From an uncultured Rhodocyclaceae bacterium (GTDB lineage Bacteria > Pseudomonadota > Gammaproteobacteria > Burkholderiales > Rhodocyclaceae), in assembly GCA_937892345.1 (NCBI GenBank), contig CALAGF010000245.1:1-10165 (forward strand): a stretch of DNA of 10,165 nucleotides. Reading direction: 5' to 3'. Position 1 is the first letter of the stretch. Each line of letters opens with the position of its first letter. Below are positions 1 to 7,324 of this stretch, piece after piece. Position numbers and translations under genes: made by a program. Under the pieces are notes generated by a model. It saw only the letters and a program-made list of their open reading frames with translations. It was not told the origin of the DNA and searched no databases.

Positions 1-883
1 GGTCAAGGAATTCTTCGGCCAGGAACCGCGCCGCGACGTCAACCCCGATGAAGCCGTCGCCGTCGGCGCTGCCATCCAGGGCGGCGTGCTGCAGGGCGAA
101 GTCAAGGACGTGCTGCTGCTCGACGTGACCCCGCTGTCCTTGGGTATCGAAACCCTGGGCGGCATCATGACCAAGCTGATCCAGAAGAACACCACGATCC
201 CGACCAAGGCTTCACAGACCTTCTCGACAGCAGATGACAATCAGGCTGCGGTGACCATTCATGTACTGCAGGGCGAGCGTGAAGTGGCTACCGGCAACAA
301 GAGCCTTGGCCAGTTCAACCTGGAAGGCATTCCGCCGGCCCCGCGCGGCACGCCGCAGATCGAAGTCATTTTCGACATCGACGCCAACGGCATCATGCAC
401 GTCACCGCCAAGGACAAGGCCACCGGCAAGGAAAACAAGATCACCATCAAGGCTAATTCAGGTCTGTCGGAAGAAGAAATCCAGGCCATGGTCAAGGATG
501 CAGAGTTGCACGCCGAAGACGACAAGAAGGCGCACGAGCTGGCCGACGCCCGCAACCAGGCCGATGGCATGGTTCACATGGTCAAGAAATCGATGACCGA
601 GTACGGCGACAAGCTCGACGCCAGCGAAAAGGAAGCGATCGAGAAGGCCATCAAGGATGTCGAGGAAGTCCTGCGCGACGGTGACAAGGATGTCATCACC
701 GCCAAGACCGAAGCGCTTTCGACCGCCGCACAAAAGCTGGGTGAAAAGATGTATGCCCAGCAACAGGCTGAAACTGCTGCCGCTGGCGCTGGCACTGCAG
801 GCGATGAACAAGCAAAGGAAAAGACGGTCGAAGGTGATGTCGTCGATGCCGAATTCACCGAAGTGAACAAGGACAAGAAGTAA
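1..883 (+). CDS. dnaK: Chaperone protein DnaK (Hsp70), C-terminal part; 5' end outside window
   Basis: ATP-driven Hsp70 chaperone of the cytoplasm that binds exposed hydrophobic segments of unfolded proteins and works with DnaJ and GrpE. The reading frame is open from the window edge (first full codon at base 2), so only the last 293 residues are seen, a little under half of a usual protein of about 640. Visible in order are the end of the nucleotide-binding domain (RRDVNPDEAVAVGAA), the conserved interdomain linker (DVLLLDVTPLSLG, visible residues about 36-48), the beta-sandwich substrate-binding domain with the typical NTTIPTK and FDIDANGI motifs, and the alpha-helical lid. The protein ends in a Gln/Ala-rich tail and the conserved acidic terminus VVDAEFTEV followed by a short lysine-rich end. 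The TAA stop is at 881-883. dnaJ follows on the same strand after 81 bases. The identification is certain; the missing part is simply outside the window. The real start and the heat-shock promoter cannot be judged here. Confidence 0.98.
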   Translation, partial: VKEFFGQEPRRDVNPDEAVAVGAAIQGGVLQGEVKDVLLLDVTPLSLGIETLGGIMTKLIQKNTTIPTKASQTFSTADDNQAAVTIHVLQGEREVATGNKSLGQFNLEGIPPAPRGTPQIEVIFDIDANGIMHVTAKDKATGKENKITIKANSGLSEEEIQAMVKDAELHAEDDKKAHELADARNQADGMVHMVKKSMTEYGDKLDASEKEAIEKAIKDVEEVLRDGDKDVITAKTEALSTAAQKLGEKMYAQQQAETAAAGAGTAGDEQAKEKTVEGDVVDAEFTEVNKDKK

Positions 884-900
884 TCCTTGCCAAAACGGCC

Positions 901-943
901 GGCGCCGAGCTTCCCGGAACCTCCGGCGGTGCTCGGCGCCTTT
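901..943 (+). terminator. GC-rich hairpin between dnaK and dnaJ (attenuator or partial terminator)
   Basis: A perfect 10-bp inverted repeat, GGCGCCGAGC at 901-910 and GCTCGGCGCC at 931-940, encloses a 20-base loop and is followed by only three T residues (941-943). Because dnaJ starts 22 bases further on with no obvious promoter of its own, I infer a leaky terminator or an mRNA-stabilising/processing hairpin that lowers dnaJ expression relative to dnaK. The short U-tract argues against a full stop. Confidence 0.6.
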
Positions 944-964
944 GTCACTTAGACGGGACTGAAG

Positions 965-2104
<1,140 letters not shown>

Positions 2105-2123
2105 TCCCGGCCGCCTGAAAATC

Positions 2124-2157
2124 AATACCGGGTTGCAGTTGACCGTAACCCGGTATT
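2124..2157 (+). terminator. Hairpin downstream of dnaJ, probable transcription terminator
   Basis: A perfect 11-bp inverted repeat, AATACCGGGTT at 2124-2134 and AACCCGGTATT at 2147-2157, has a 12-base loop and begins 20 bases after the dnaJ stop. A G-T and a C-G pair could extend the stem by two inside the loop. No run of T follows on the plus strand (CAAACTC), so as an intrinsic terminator it is atypical; it may protect the mRNA end or act together with Rho. Its position at the end of the chaperone operon favours a 3'-end role. Confidence 0.5.
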
Positions 2158-2180
2158 CAAACTCTCCAGCTTTCCCGTAG

Positions 2181-2193
2181 AGCCTGACAGGCT
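2181..2193. repeat. Perfect 13-base palindrome in the promoter region of the binding-protein gene (possible operator)
   Basis: AGCCTG-A-CAGGCT is a perfect 6-bp inverted repeat around one central base. Its last two bases are shared with the TG of the candidate extended -10 element, so the site sits where a repressor or activator could control the gene starting at 2231. The regulator is unknown and no second copy was noticed in the window. A chance palindrome remains possible. Confidence 0.35.
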
Positions 2194-2201
2194 GCTAGAA
2201 T
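2193..2201 (+). promoter_or_regulatory. Candidate extended -10 promoter element of the binding-protein gene
   Basis: TGCTAGAAT matches the sigma-70 extended -10 pattern TGnTATAAT with one mismatch in the hexamer, and lies 29 bases before the ATG at 2231. No good -35 hexamer is found at the normal distance (TTTCCC at 2171-2176 is poor), as is tolerated for extended -10 promoters. Transcription would start near 2208, leaving a leader of about 23 bases containing AGGAG (2217-2221), nine bases before the start codon. Confidence 0.5.
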
Positions 2202-2230
2202 CGGGCCGTCACACAGAGGAGAGATCAGAC

Positions 2231-3373
2231 ATGCAAGTCCTGAAGCGACTCATGGCCACCGGTATCATGGCGCTGTCCATGCTGGCACAGGCCGATCCCG
2301 GCGTAACGGATACCAAGATCACACTGGGGATGTCCGCACCCTTTTCAGGACCGAATGGCGCCTATGGCATCGATATGCGCCAAACCATTCAAGCCTACTT
2401 TGAACAGGTCAACGCTGGCGGTGGCATCAATGGCCGCAAGCTTGAATTGATCTCGCTTGATGACGGCTATGAAACCGAAAAGACTGTCGCCAATACCCGT
2501 AGCCTGATCCAGGAAAAAAATGCCTTTGCCCTGCTCTCATTCTATGGTTCGAGCCCGACGACCGAAGCCATGAATACAGTCTTCGGTCCGGCACACGTAC
2601 CGCTGGTCGGGACCATTTCGGGTGCAGGCACACTGCGTGAACCGCCATACGCCAATCCGAACTCACGCTATATGTTCAATGTCCGCGCGAGCTATGCCGA
2701 CGAAACCGAAGCCATCATCAACCAGATGGTGTCTCTGGGCTTGCGCAAGATTGCCGTCTTTTATCAGGATGATGGATTCGGCAAAGCCGGTCTCGACGGC
2801 GTCAATGCCGCTCTCAAGAAACACGGCCTGACGCCCTCAGCAGTAAGCACCGTCGCTCGCAACTCGCTCGAAGTACAAGCAGCTGTCGACAGCATTGGCA
2901 AGACCACGCCACAAGCGGTGGTCATGGTCACCCTGTTCAAGCCAACGGCAGCTTTCGTTCGTGCCATGCGGAAAAATGGCCAGAACCCAATGTTCATGAC
3001 GCTATCACCCGTTGGTACCGAACAGTTGATCAAGGAACTGGGGGCTGAGGCTCGCGGTATCGGCATTTCCCAAGTAGTCCCCTATCCCTGGAACGATATT
3101 GTCCCGGTAGTCAGGGAGTATCAAAAGCTGTCCAAGAAACGCGAGAGCTACTCTTATTACGGCATGGAGGCCTATTTGATGGCGAAAACCATGGTCGAGG
3201 GCTTGCGCCGTGCAGGTCGTGACCTGAGCCGCGACAAACTGGTTGCCGCATTGGAAAGCTTCAACAACTCGGATCTCGGTGGCTATCGACTGAATTATGG
3301 CCCCGGCACCCGCCTTGGCTCCCGCTTTGTCGAACTGACAGTGATCGGCGCGGGTGGCAAAGTCATGCGCTAA
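2231..3373 (+). CDS. ABC transporter substrate-binding protein, branched-chain amino acid/amide type (periplasmic)
   Basis: Periplasmic solute-binding protein of the type 1 fold (Peripla_BP_6; LivJ/LivK family), which normally captures a branched-chain amino acid, amide, urea or aromatic acid for an ABC importer. The 380 residues start with a Sec signal peptide: MQVLKRL, a hydrophobic core, and cleavage after AQA at about residue 21. No lipobox cysteine is seen, so it should be soluble in the periplasm. Mature-chain hallmarks are ITLGMSAPFSGPNGAYG near the N-terminus, the INGRKLELISLDDGYE segment, and the second-lobe motif KIAVFYQDDGFG. The start is fixed by the signal peptide and the AGGAG site nine bases upstream. 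No permease or ATPase genes adjoin it, so it is an orphan; the ligand cannot be read from the sequence. It has its own promoter-like element and a strong terminator, so it appears monocistronic. The family is secure, the substrate unknown. Some relatives act as sensory rather than transport receptors. Confidence 0.9.
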   Translation: MQVLKRLMATGIMALSMLAQADPGVTDTKITLGMSAPFSGPNGAYGIDMRQTIQAYFEQVNAGGGINGRKLELISLDDGYETEKTVANTRSLIQEKNAFALLSFYGSSPTTEAMNTVFGPAHVPLVGTISGAGTLREPPYANPNSRYMFNVRASYADETEAIINQMVSLGLRKIAVFYQDDGFGKAGLDGVNAALKKHGLTPSAVSTVARNSLEVQAAVDSIGKTTPQAVVMVTLFKPTAAFVRAMRKNGQNPMFMTLSPVGTEQLIKELGAEARGIGISQVVPYPWNDIVPVVREYQKLSKKRESYSYYGMEAYLMAKTMVEGLRRAGRDLSRDKLVAALESFNNSDLGGYRLNYGPGTRLGSRFVELTVIGAGGKVMR

Positions 3374-3393
3374 CCCTGCTGCCCCGAAAAAAA

Positions 3394-3425
3394 GAAAAAG
3401 GCCCGTTCGATGACGGGCCTTTTTC
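3394..3425. terminator. Bidirectional intrinsic terminator between the convergent binding-protein gene and cysS
   Basis: A perfect inverted repeat has arms at 3394-3406 and 3413-3425 (13 bp: GC core GGCCCGT flanked by A and T runs) and a 6-base loop. The A-run on the left and T-run on the right provide a U-tract on either strand, so the structure can end the plus-strand transcript (stop at 3373) and the minus-strand cysS transcript (stop at 3450). Confidence 0.93.
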
Positions 3426-3449
3426 ACATCAACGATACCAAGCAGCCGT

Positions 3450-4820
3450 TTACGCCCGCCGCCAACTTGTTCCCTGGGCGCTGTCATCAAGCACAATACC
3501 GGCCGCCTTGAGTTCGTCGCGAATACGGTCCGCTTCGGCAAAGTTTTTCCCCTTCTTGGCGGCGGCACGTTCCTCAATCAAACGCGCAACATCGTCTTCG
3601 CCAAGCCCACCAACGCATCCACCTGAACGCAAGTAGACGTTGGGCTCACGTTCAAGCAGGCCAATCACGCCAGCCAGCGCCTTCAACATGCCTGAAAGAT
3701 CGCTCCGCTTTTGCCGATTGGCCTCTGCAGCCAGTTCGAATAACACAGCGATTGCGCCGGAAGAATCGAAATCTTCATTCAATGCCGCAGCAAACCGAGC
3801 AGCATAAGGATCTGCCCAGTCCAGCGAAACGGCATCCGGTGGCACATCACGCAAGGCGAAATACAGGCTGTCGAGGCTACGTTTTGCATCATCGAGATGC
3901 GCATCCGAATAATTCAGCGGACTGCGATACTGAGCTCGGAGAATGAAGAAACGCACCACTTCAGCATCGTACGATTCCAACACCTGACGAATCGTGAAGA
4001 AATTGCCCAGGGATTTCGACATTTTTTCGTTGTCGACCCTGACAAAACCGTTATGCATCCAGTAATTGACAAAGGAACAGCAGTTAGCGCCTTCGGACTG
4101 GGCGATTTCGTTTTCGTGATGGGGAAATTGCAAATCCTGCCCACCACCATGAATATCGAAATGCTGCCCTAACAAGCGCGAACTCATCGCCGAACATTCG
4201 ATATGCCAACCGGGGCGCCCATCACCCCACGGAGATTGCCATGAGGGCTCACCTGCCTTGGCATGCTTCCACAGTACAAAATCGAGAGGATCCTGTTTGC
4301 CGGTATCGATCTCCACACGCTCGCCAGCACGAAGGTCATCCAGGGACTTGCCGGATAACTTGCCATACCCGTCAAACTTGCGCACCGCGTAATTTACATC
4401 GCCATCAAGCGCCTGGTAGGCCAAGCCCCTGGCCTCGAGCTTGGCAATCAATTCGAGCATTTCCGGCACATATTCGGTTGCACGCGGCTCATGGTCCGGA
4501 CGTAATACACCAAGCGCATCTGCATCCTCGTGCATCGCCGCTATGAAACGATCAGTCAGTTGCAGGATCGTTACGTTATTTTCAGCGGCACGACGAATAA
4601 TCTTGTCGTCGATATCGGTGATGTTTCTGACGTAAGTCACTTCGTAGCCCGAAGTTTTCAGCCAACGATAAACCATGTCGAAGACCACCATGACTCGCGC
4701 ATGTCCGAGGTGGCAATAATCGTAGACGGTCATGCCGCACACGTACATGCGAACCTTGTTGGCCTCAATGGGTTGAAAAACCTGCTTCTCGCGCTTGAGC
4801 GAATTGAATATCTTGAGCAT
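3450..4820 (-). CDS. cysS: Cysteinyl-tRNA synthetase (cysteine--tRNA ligase)
   Basis: Class I aminoacyl-tRNA synthetase that charges tRNA-Cys with cysteine in the cytoplasm, using ATP. The 456-residue length is typical of the bacterial enzyme. Visible landmarks are the HIGH-type signature HLGH at residues 37-40, the KMSKS loop at 266-270, and the four zinc ligands expected for this family at C28 (in VCGMTVYD), C209 (WHIEC), H234 and E238 (PHHENEIAQ), which recognise the cysteine thiol. The C-terminal third carries the helical bundle and the anticodon-binding region, ending in the conserved pattern AEADRIRDELKAAGIVLDD. The start at 4818-4820 gives the canonical N-terminus (MLKIFNSLKREKQVF). 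No Shine-Dalgarno sequence is visible upstream on the minus strand (bases before the ATG read CATTCCCCG), which may mean a short or leaderless mRNA. It is convergent with the binding-protein gene and divergent from the TPR gene. It is a complete housekeeping gene with no anomalies. Confidence 0.98.
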   Translation of the reverse strand: MLKIFNSLKREKQVFQPIEANKVRMYVCGMTVYDYCHLGHARVMVVFDMVYRWLKTSGYEVTYVRNITDIDDKIIRRAAENNVTILQLTDRFIAAMHEDADALGVLRPDHEPRATEYVPEMLELIAKLEARGLAYQALDGDVNYAVRKFDGYGKLSGKSLDDLRAGERVEIDTGKQDPLDFVLWKHAKAGEPSWQSPWGDGRPGWHIECSAMSSRLLGQHFDIHGGGQDLQFPHHENEIAQSEGANCCSFVNYWMHNGFVRVDNEKMSKSLGNFFTIRQVLESYDAEVVRFFILRAQYRSPLNYSDAHLDDAKRSLDSLYFALRDVPPDAVSLDWADPYAARFAAALNEDFDSSGAIAVLFELAAEANRQKRSDLSGMLKALAGVIGLLEREPNVYLRSGGCVGGLGEDDVARLIEERAAAKKGKNFAEADRIRDELKAAGIVLDDSAQGTSWRRA

Positions 4821-4880
4821 CGGGGAATGTAAAGAAGTGCAACGTAAGAAGATTCAAACCTATGGAATCCACGCCTTCTT

Positions 4881-4889
4881 TGGTAGAAT
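4881..4889 (+). promoter_or_regulatory. Candidate extended -10 promoter of the envelope operon
   Basis: TGGTAGAAT again fits the extended -10 pattern TGnTATAAT with one hexamer mismatch and resembles the element at 2193 (both read TGnTAGAATCG). It lies 30 bases before the ATG at 4920. The hexamer 17 bases upstream (TATGGA, 4861-4866) is a poor -35. The start of transcription would be near 4896, giving a short leader. No promoter for the divergent cysS gene could be assigned with confidence in the same intergenic region. Confidence 0.5.
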
Positions 4890-4919
4890 CGCAGGATTGA
4901 AAACCCTTTGGATTATAGC

Positions 4920-6011
4920 ATGGCGATGAACCATAAACCCTTGCTCCAGCAGCGCTTCCGGATGCTTAGCGCAGTCGCTTTCGGCCTGATGATCGGCTTC
5001 TCGGCACCTGTATTTGCCGACAACCTTCCCGACATCCAGCGGCTGATCAAGCAAGGCCAGTATCCGCAAGCACTGGAAAAAGTCGACAGCTATCTCAGCA
5101 GCCGTCCCAAGGACGCTCAAGGCCGTTTTCTGAAGGGTCTGATCCTGACCGAAATGAACAAGCCGTCGGACGCTATCGGCGTGTTCACCAAATTATCCGA
5201 AGACTATCCGGAACTGCCTGAACCCTATAACAATCTGGCTGTGCTCTACGCGCAGCAAAAACAGTACGACAAGGCCCGCACTGCACTTGAAATGGCGATC
5301 CGAACCCACCCATCGTATGCGATAGCCTACGAAAACCTGGGTGATGTTTATGCCAAACTGGCCAGCCAAGCCTACGACAAGGCGCTGCAACTGGACGGTT
5401 CCAATTCAGCCACTCAGAACAAGCTGGCACTGATCCGCGATCTCATCACCACCTCTGGTCGCGGTAACGTAAAGCCCACGCCGACCAGTGAGCCGATCGC
5501 AGCAGCACCGGTCAAGCCGGTTCCGCCCGCCCCTGTACCGGCGCCTGCACAACAGCCCAGTGCAACCATTGTTGCGTCAACACCAGGAGCCGCAGCCTCA
5601 ACACCTGCGCCCGCAATCGAAAAACCCACTGACAGCAAGCCGGCAACCCCCGTTCAAAAACCGCACGACAACGCAAGCAGCGACGTCACCAAGGCTGTCA
5701 ATGCCTGGGCCAGCGCTTGGGGTCGCAAGGATATGAAGGCCTATCTGGCCGCCTACGCTTCTGACTTTGCCACGCCGCGCGGTGTCTCGCGTAAAGAATG
5801 GGAACAGGAACGCGAGCGCCGGATTGCTGGCAAATCGGGCAAGATTTCGGTCGACGTTGATGATCTTCAAATCTCAATCAACGGTGAGCGTGCAACTGCA
5901 CGCTTCCGCCAACACTACAGCGCACCCGGGCTTGACAGCGTAAGCAGCAAGACCCTGTCGCTCGTTCGTTCGGGTAACAAGTGGTTGATCAAGGAAGAAA
6001 ACGCCCGTTGA
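4920..6011 (+). CDS. Exported TPR-repeat protein with C-terminal NTF2-like (Csd6/Pgp2-type) domain
   Basis: No specific function is known to me; the architecture suggests a periplasmic partner or scaffold for envelope work. From ATG 4920 the protein has 363 residues. A signal peptide (hydrophobic core about 15-30, cleavage after VFA at 33) is followed by tetratricopeptide repeats (about 34-160; for example the segment EPYNNLAVLYAQQKQYDKA), the last one irregular, with residues missing between its two helices. A Pro/Ala/Thr-rich flexible linker (about 180-250) follows, then a 105-residue C-terminal domain (about 256-363) with W263, W267, Y279, F283 and W355. That domain matches the C-terminal domain of the next gene's product residue for residue at these aromatic positions. 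The start is uncertain: an in-frame TTG at 4908 has an AGGAT ten bases upstream, and ATG 4926 is also possible. I prefer 4920 because GGAT lies six bases before it and it gives a normal signal peptide. The stop overlaps the next start by one base (TGATG), indicating coupled translation. Confidence 0.85.
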   Translation: MAMNHKPLLQQRFRMLSAVAFGLMIGFSAPVFADNLPDIQRLIKQGQYPQALEKVDSYLSSRPKDAQGRFLKGLILTEMNKPSDAIGVFTKLSEDYPELPEPYNNLAVLYAQQKQYDKARTALEMAIRTHPSYAIAYENLGDVYAKLASQAYDKALQLDGSNSATQNKLALIRDLITTSGRGNVKPTPTSEPIAAAPVKPVPPAPVPAPAQQPSATIVASTPGAAASTPAPAIEKPTDSKPATPVQKPHDNASSDVTKAVNAWASAWGRKDMKAYLAAYASDFATPRGVSRKEWEQERERRIAGKSGKISVDVDDLQISINGERATARFRQHYSAPGLDSVSSKTLSLVRSGNKWLIKEENAR

Positions 6012-7324
6012 TGCGTAGCCGTAAATTGATCCTGACAGGACTTGCCGCCCTGTCAGGTCTTGCTGCAATTGGCTTTTTTCACGACTCGGAGCCGGGCAAT
6101 CTGCAGGTTGCGCACGCTTCGATTGCCCATGAAGAAAGCCAGCCTATTTGGCCTATTACGCAGGTAAGTGAAAAATCTCCGGTTTCTGGTCAGATGTTGC
6201 CGTCGACCGTGACGGATTCCGGCCCAGATGAACAACTGACAAGAATCTTCCGGGAAATTGAAGGCAAGAATCTGGGCAATGCCTTGCAGTTGACCGAGGC
6301 CCTGCTCCGCCAGTATCCGAATTACCGACTCGCCCACCTCATTCACGGCGATTTGCTGATTGCTCGAGCACACCCCATTCAAGGTTTCGGCTCGGCAAGC
6401 CGCGGGCCAGCTGACAAACTGGAAGATCTACGAGCCGAGGCGATTACGCGCCTCAAGGCTTACCGCGAAAAACCCCAGGCAGACCAGATTCCGCGTTACT
6501 TGCTGCGGATGCAGCCGGATCAGCGCTACGCTGTCGTGGTCGACACGCAGCGCTCACGCCTGTATCTGTATGAAAATGATCGGGAGAATGACGGACGCCC
6601 GCGCTTTGTTGCCGACTATTACATCACCCAGGGGAAACTCGGGGCTGAAAAGCTGGCGGAGGGCGACAAGAAAACGCCGGTTGGGGTTTATCACGTCACA
6701 GCTGACCTTTCTCGGCAGAAACTCCCTGACCTCTATGGTAACGGAGCATTCCCCATCAGTTATCCGAACGAGTGGGACAAGCGCCAGGGTCGTGGCGGGA
6801 GCGGTATCTGGTTACACGGTACGCCTTCAGACACTTTTGCCCGTCCGCCGCGCGCGTCTGACGGTTGCGTGGTACTCACCAATCCGGACCTTGCGGCGAT
6901 TGCCAAAAATCTGCAGGTCGGTCTCACACCGGTCATCATCAGTAGTGCGGTTGAATGGTTATCGCTTGATGACTGGACCAAGGAACGTGAAGAGCTGAAC
7001 AAGACAATCGAGTCTTGGCGCGCAGACTGGGAAAGCCGCGATACGGACCGCCTGATCAGCCACTATTCCAGAAATTTCAAGGCGGGTGTCGTCGACTTGT
7101 CGCAGTTTTCCGAACAAAAGCGTCAGGTGAATGCGAGCAAGGAATGGATCAAGATTGGCGTAGACAACCTCTCGGTGTTTCGTAATCCCGGCAAGGAAGA
7201 GGTTGTGGTGGTGACTTTCGAACAGGACTACCGCAGCAACAACCTCAACAACCGCATGAAAAAACGCCAGTACTGGGTACGTGAAGGCAAGTCCTGGAAA
7301 ATTATTTACGAAGGTTCAGCATGA
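6011..7324 (+). CDS. Periplasmic YkuD-fold peptidoglycan enzyme: L,D-transpeptidase or Csd6/Pgp2-like L,D-carboxypeptidase
   Basis: Predicted cysteine enzyme acting on peptidoglycan stem peptides in the periplasm, either cross-linking (L,D-transpeptidase) or trimming tetrapeptides to tripeptides (L,D-carboxypeptidase). From ATG 6011 it has 437 residues: an N-terminal signal or anchor segment (about 5-22), a low-complexity stretch, a TPR-like helical region (about 71-150, with ALQLTEALLRQYPNYRLAHL), the YkuD catalytic domain (about 172-312) and an NTF2-like C-terminal domain (about 325-436). In the catalytic domain, H269 in IWLHG and C286 in the motif S-D-G-C-V-V are the expected catalytic pair, 17 residues apart; the usual His of SHGC is Asp284 here. 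The domain set (YkuD plus NTF2-like tail) resembles Helicobacter Csd6 and Campylobacter Pgp2. ATG 6011 overlaps the previous stop by one base; a GTG at 5981 would add ten residues and spoil the signal sequence. The gene overlaps the next by four bases (ATGA). The fold is secure, the reaction is inferred. Confidence 0.88.
   Translation: MRSRKLILTGLAALSGLAAIGFFHDSEPGNLQVAHASIAHEESQPIWPITQVSEKSPVSGQMLPSTVTDSGPDEQLTRIFREIEGKNLGNALQLTEALLRQYPNYRLAHLIHGDLLIARAHPIQGFGSASRGPADKLEDLRAEAITRLKAYREKPQADQIPRYLLRMQPDQRYAVVVDTQRSRLYLYENDRENDGRPRFVADYYITQGKLGAEKLAEGDKKTPVGVYHVTADLSRQKLPDLYGNGAFPISYPNEWDKRQGRGGSGIWLHGTPSDTFARPPRASDGCVVLTNPDLAAIAKNLQVGLTPVIISSAVEWLSLDDWTKEREELNKTIESWRADWESRDTDRLISHYSRNFKAGVVDLSQFSEQKRQVNASKEWIKIGVDNLSVFRNPGKEEVVVVTFEQDYRSNNLNNRMKKRQYWVREGKSWKIIYEGSA

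Noticed and set aside
3450..4820. Plus-strand small open frames across cysS
   Set aside because: They are short, lack ribosome-binding sites and lie opposite a complete cysteinyl-tRNA synthetase with all signature motifs.
4831..4881. Inverted repeat AAAGAAG / CTTCTTT in the cysS-TPR intergenic region
   Set aside because: The arms are only 7 bp, low in complexity and 37 bases apart; this is expected by chance in purine-rich sequence.
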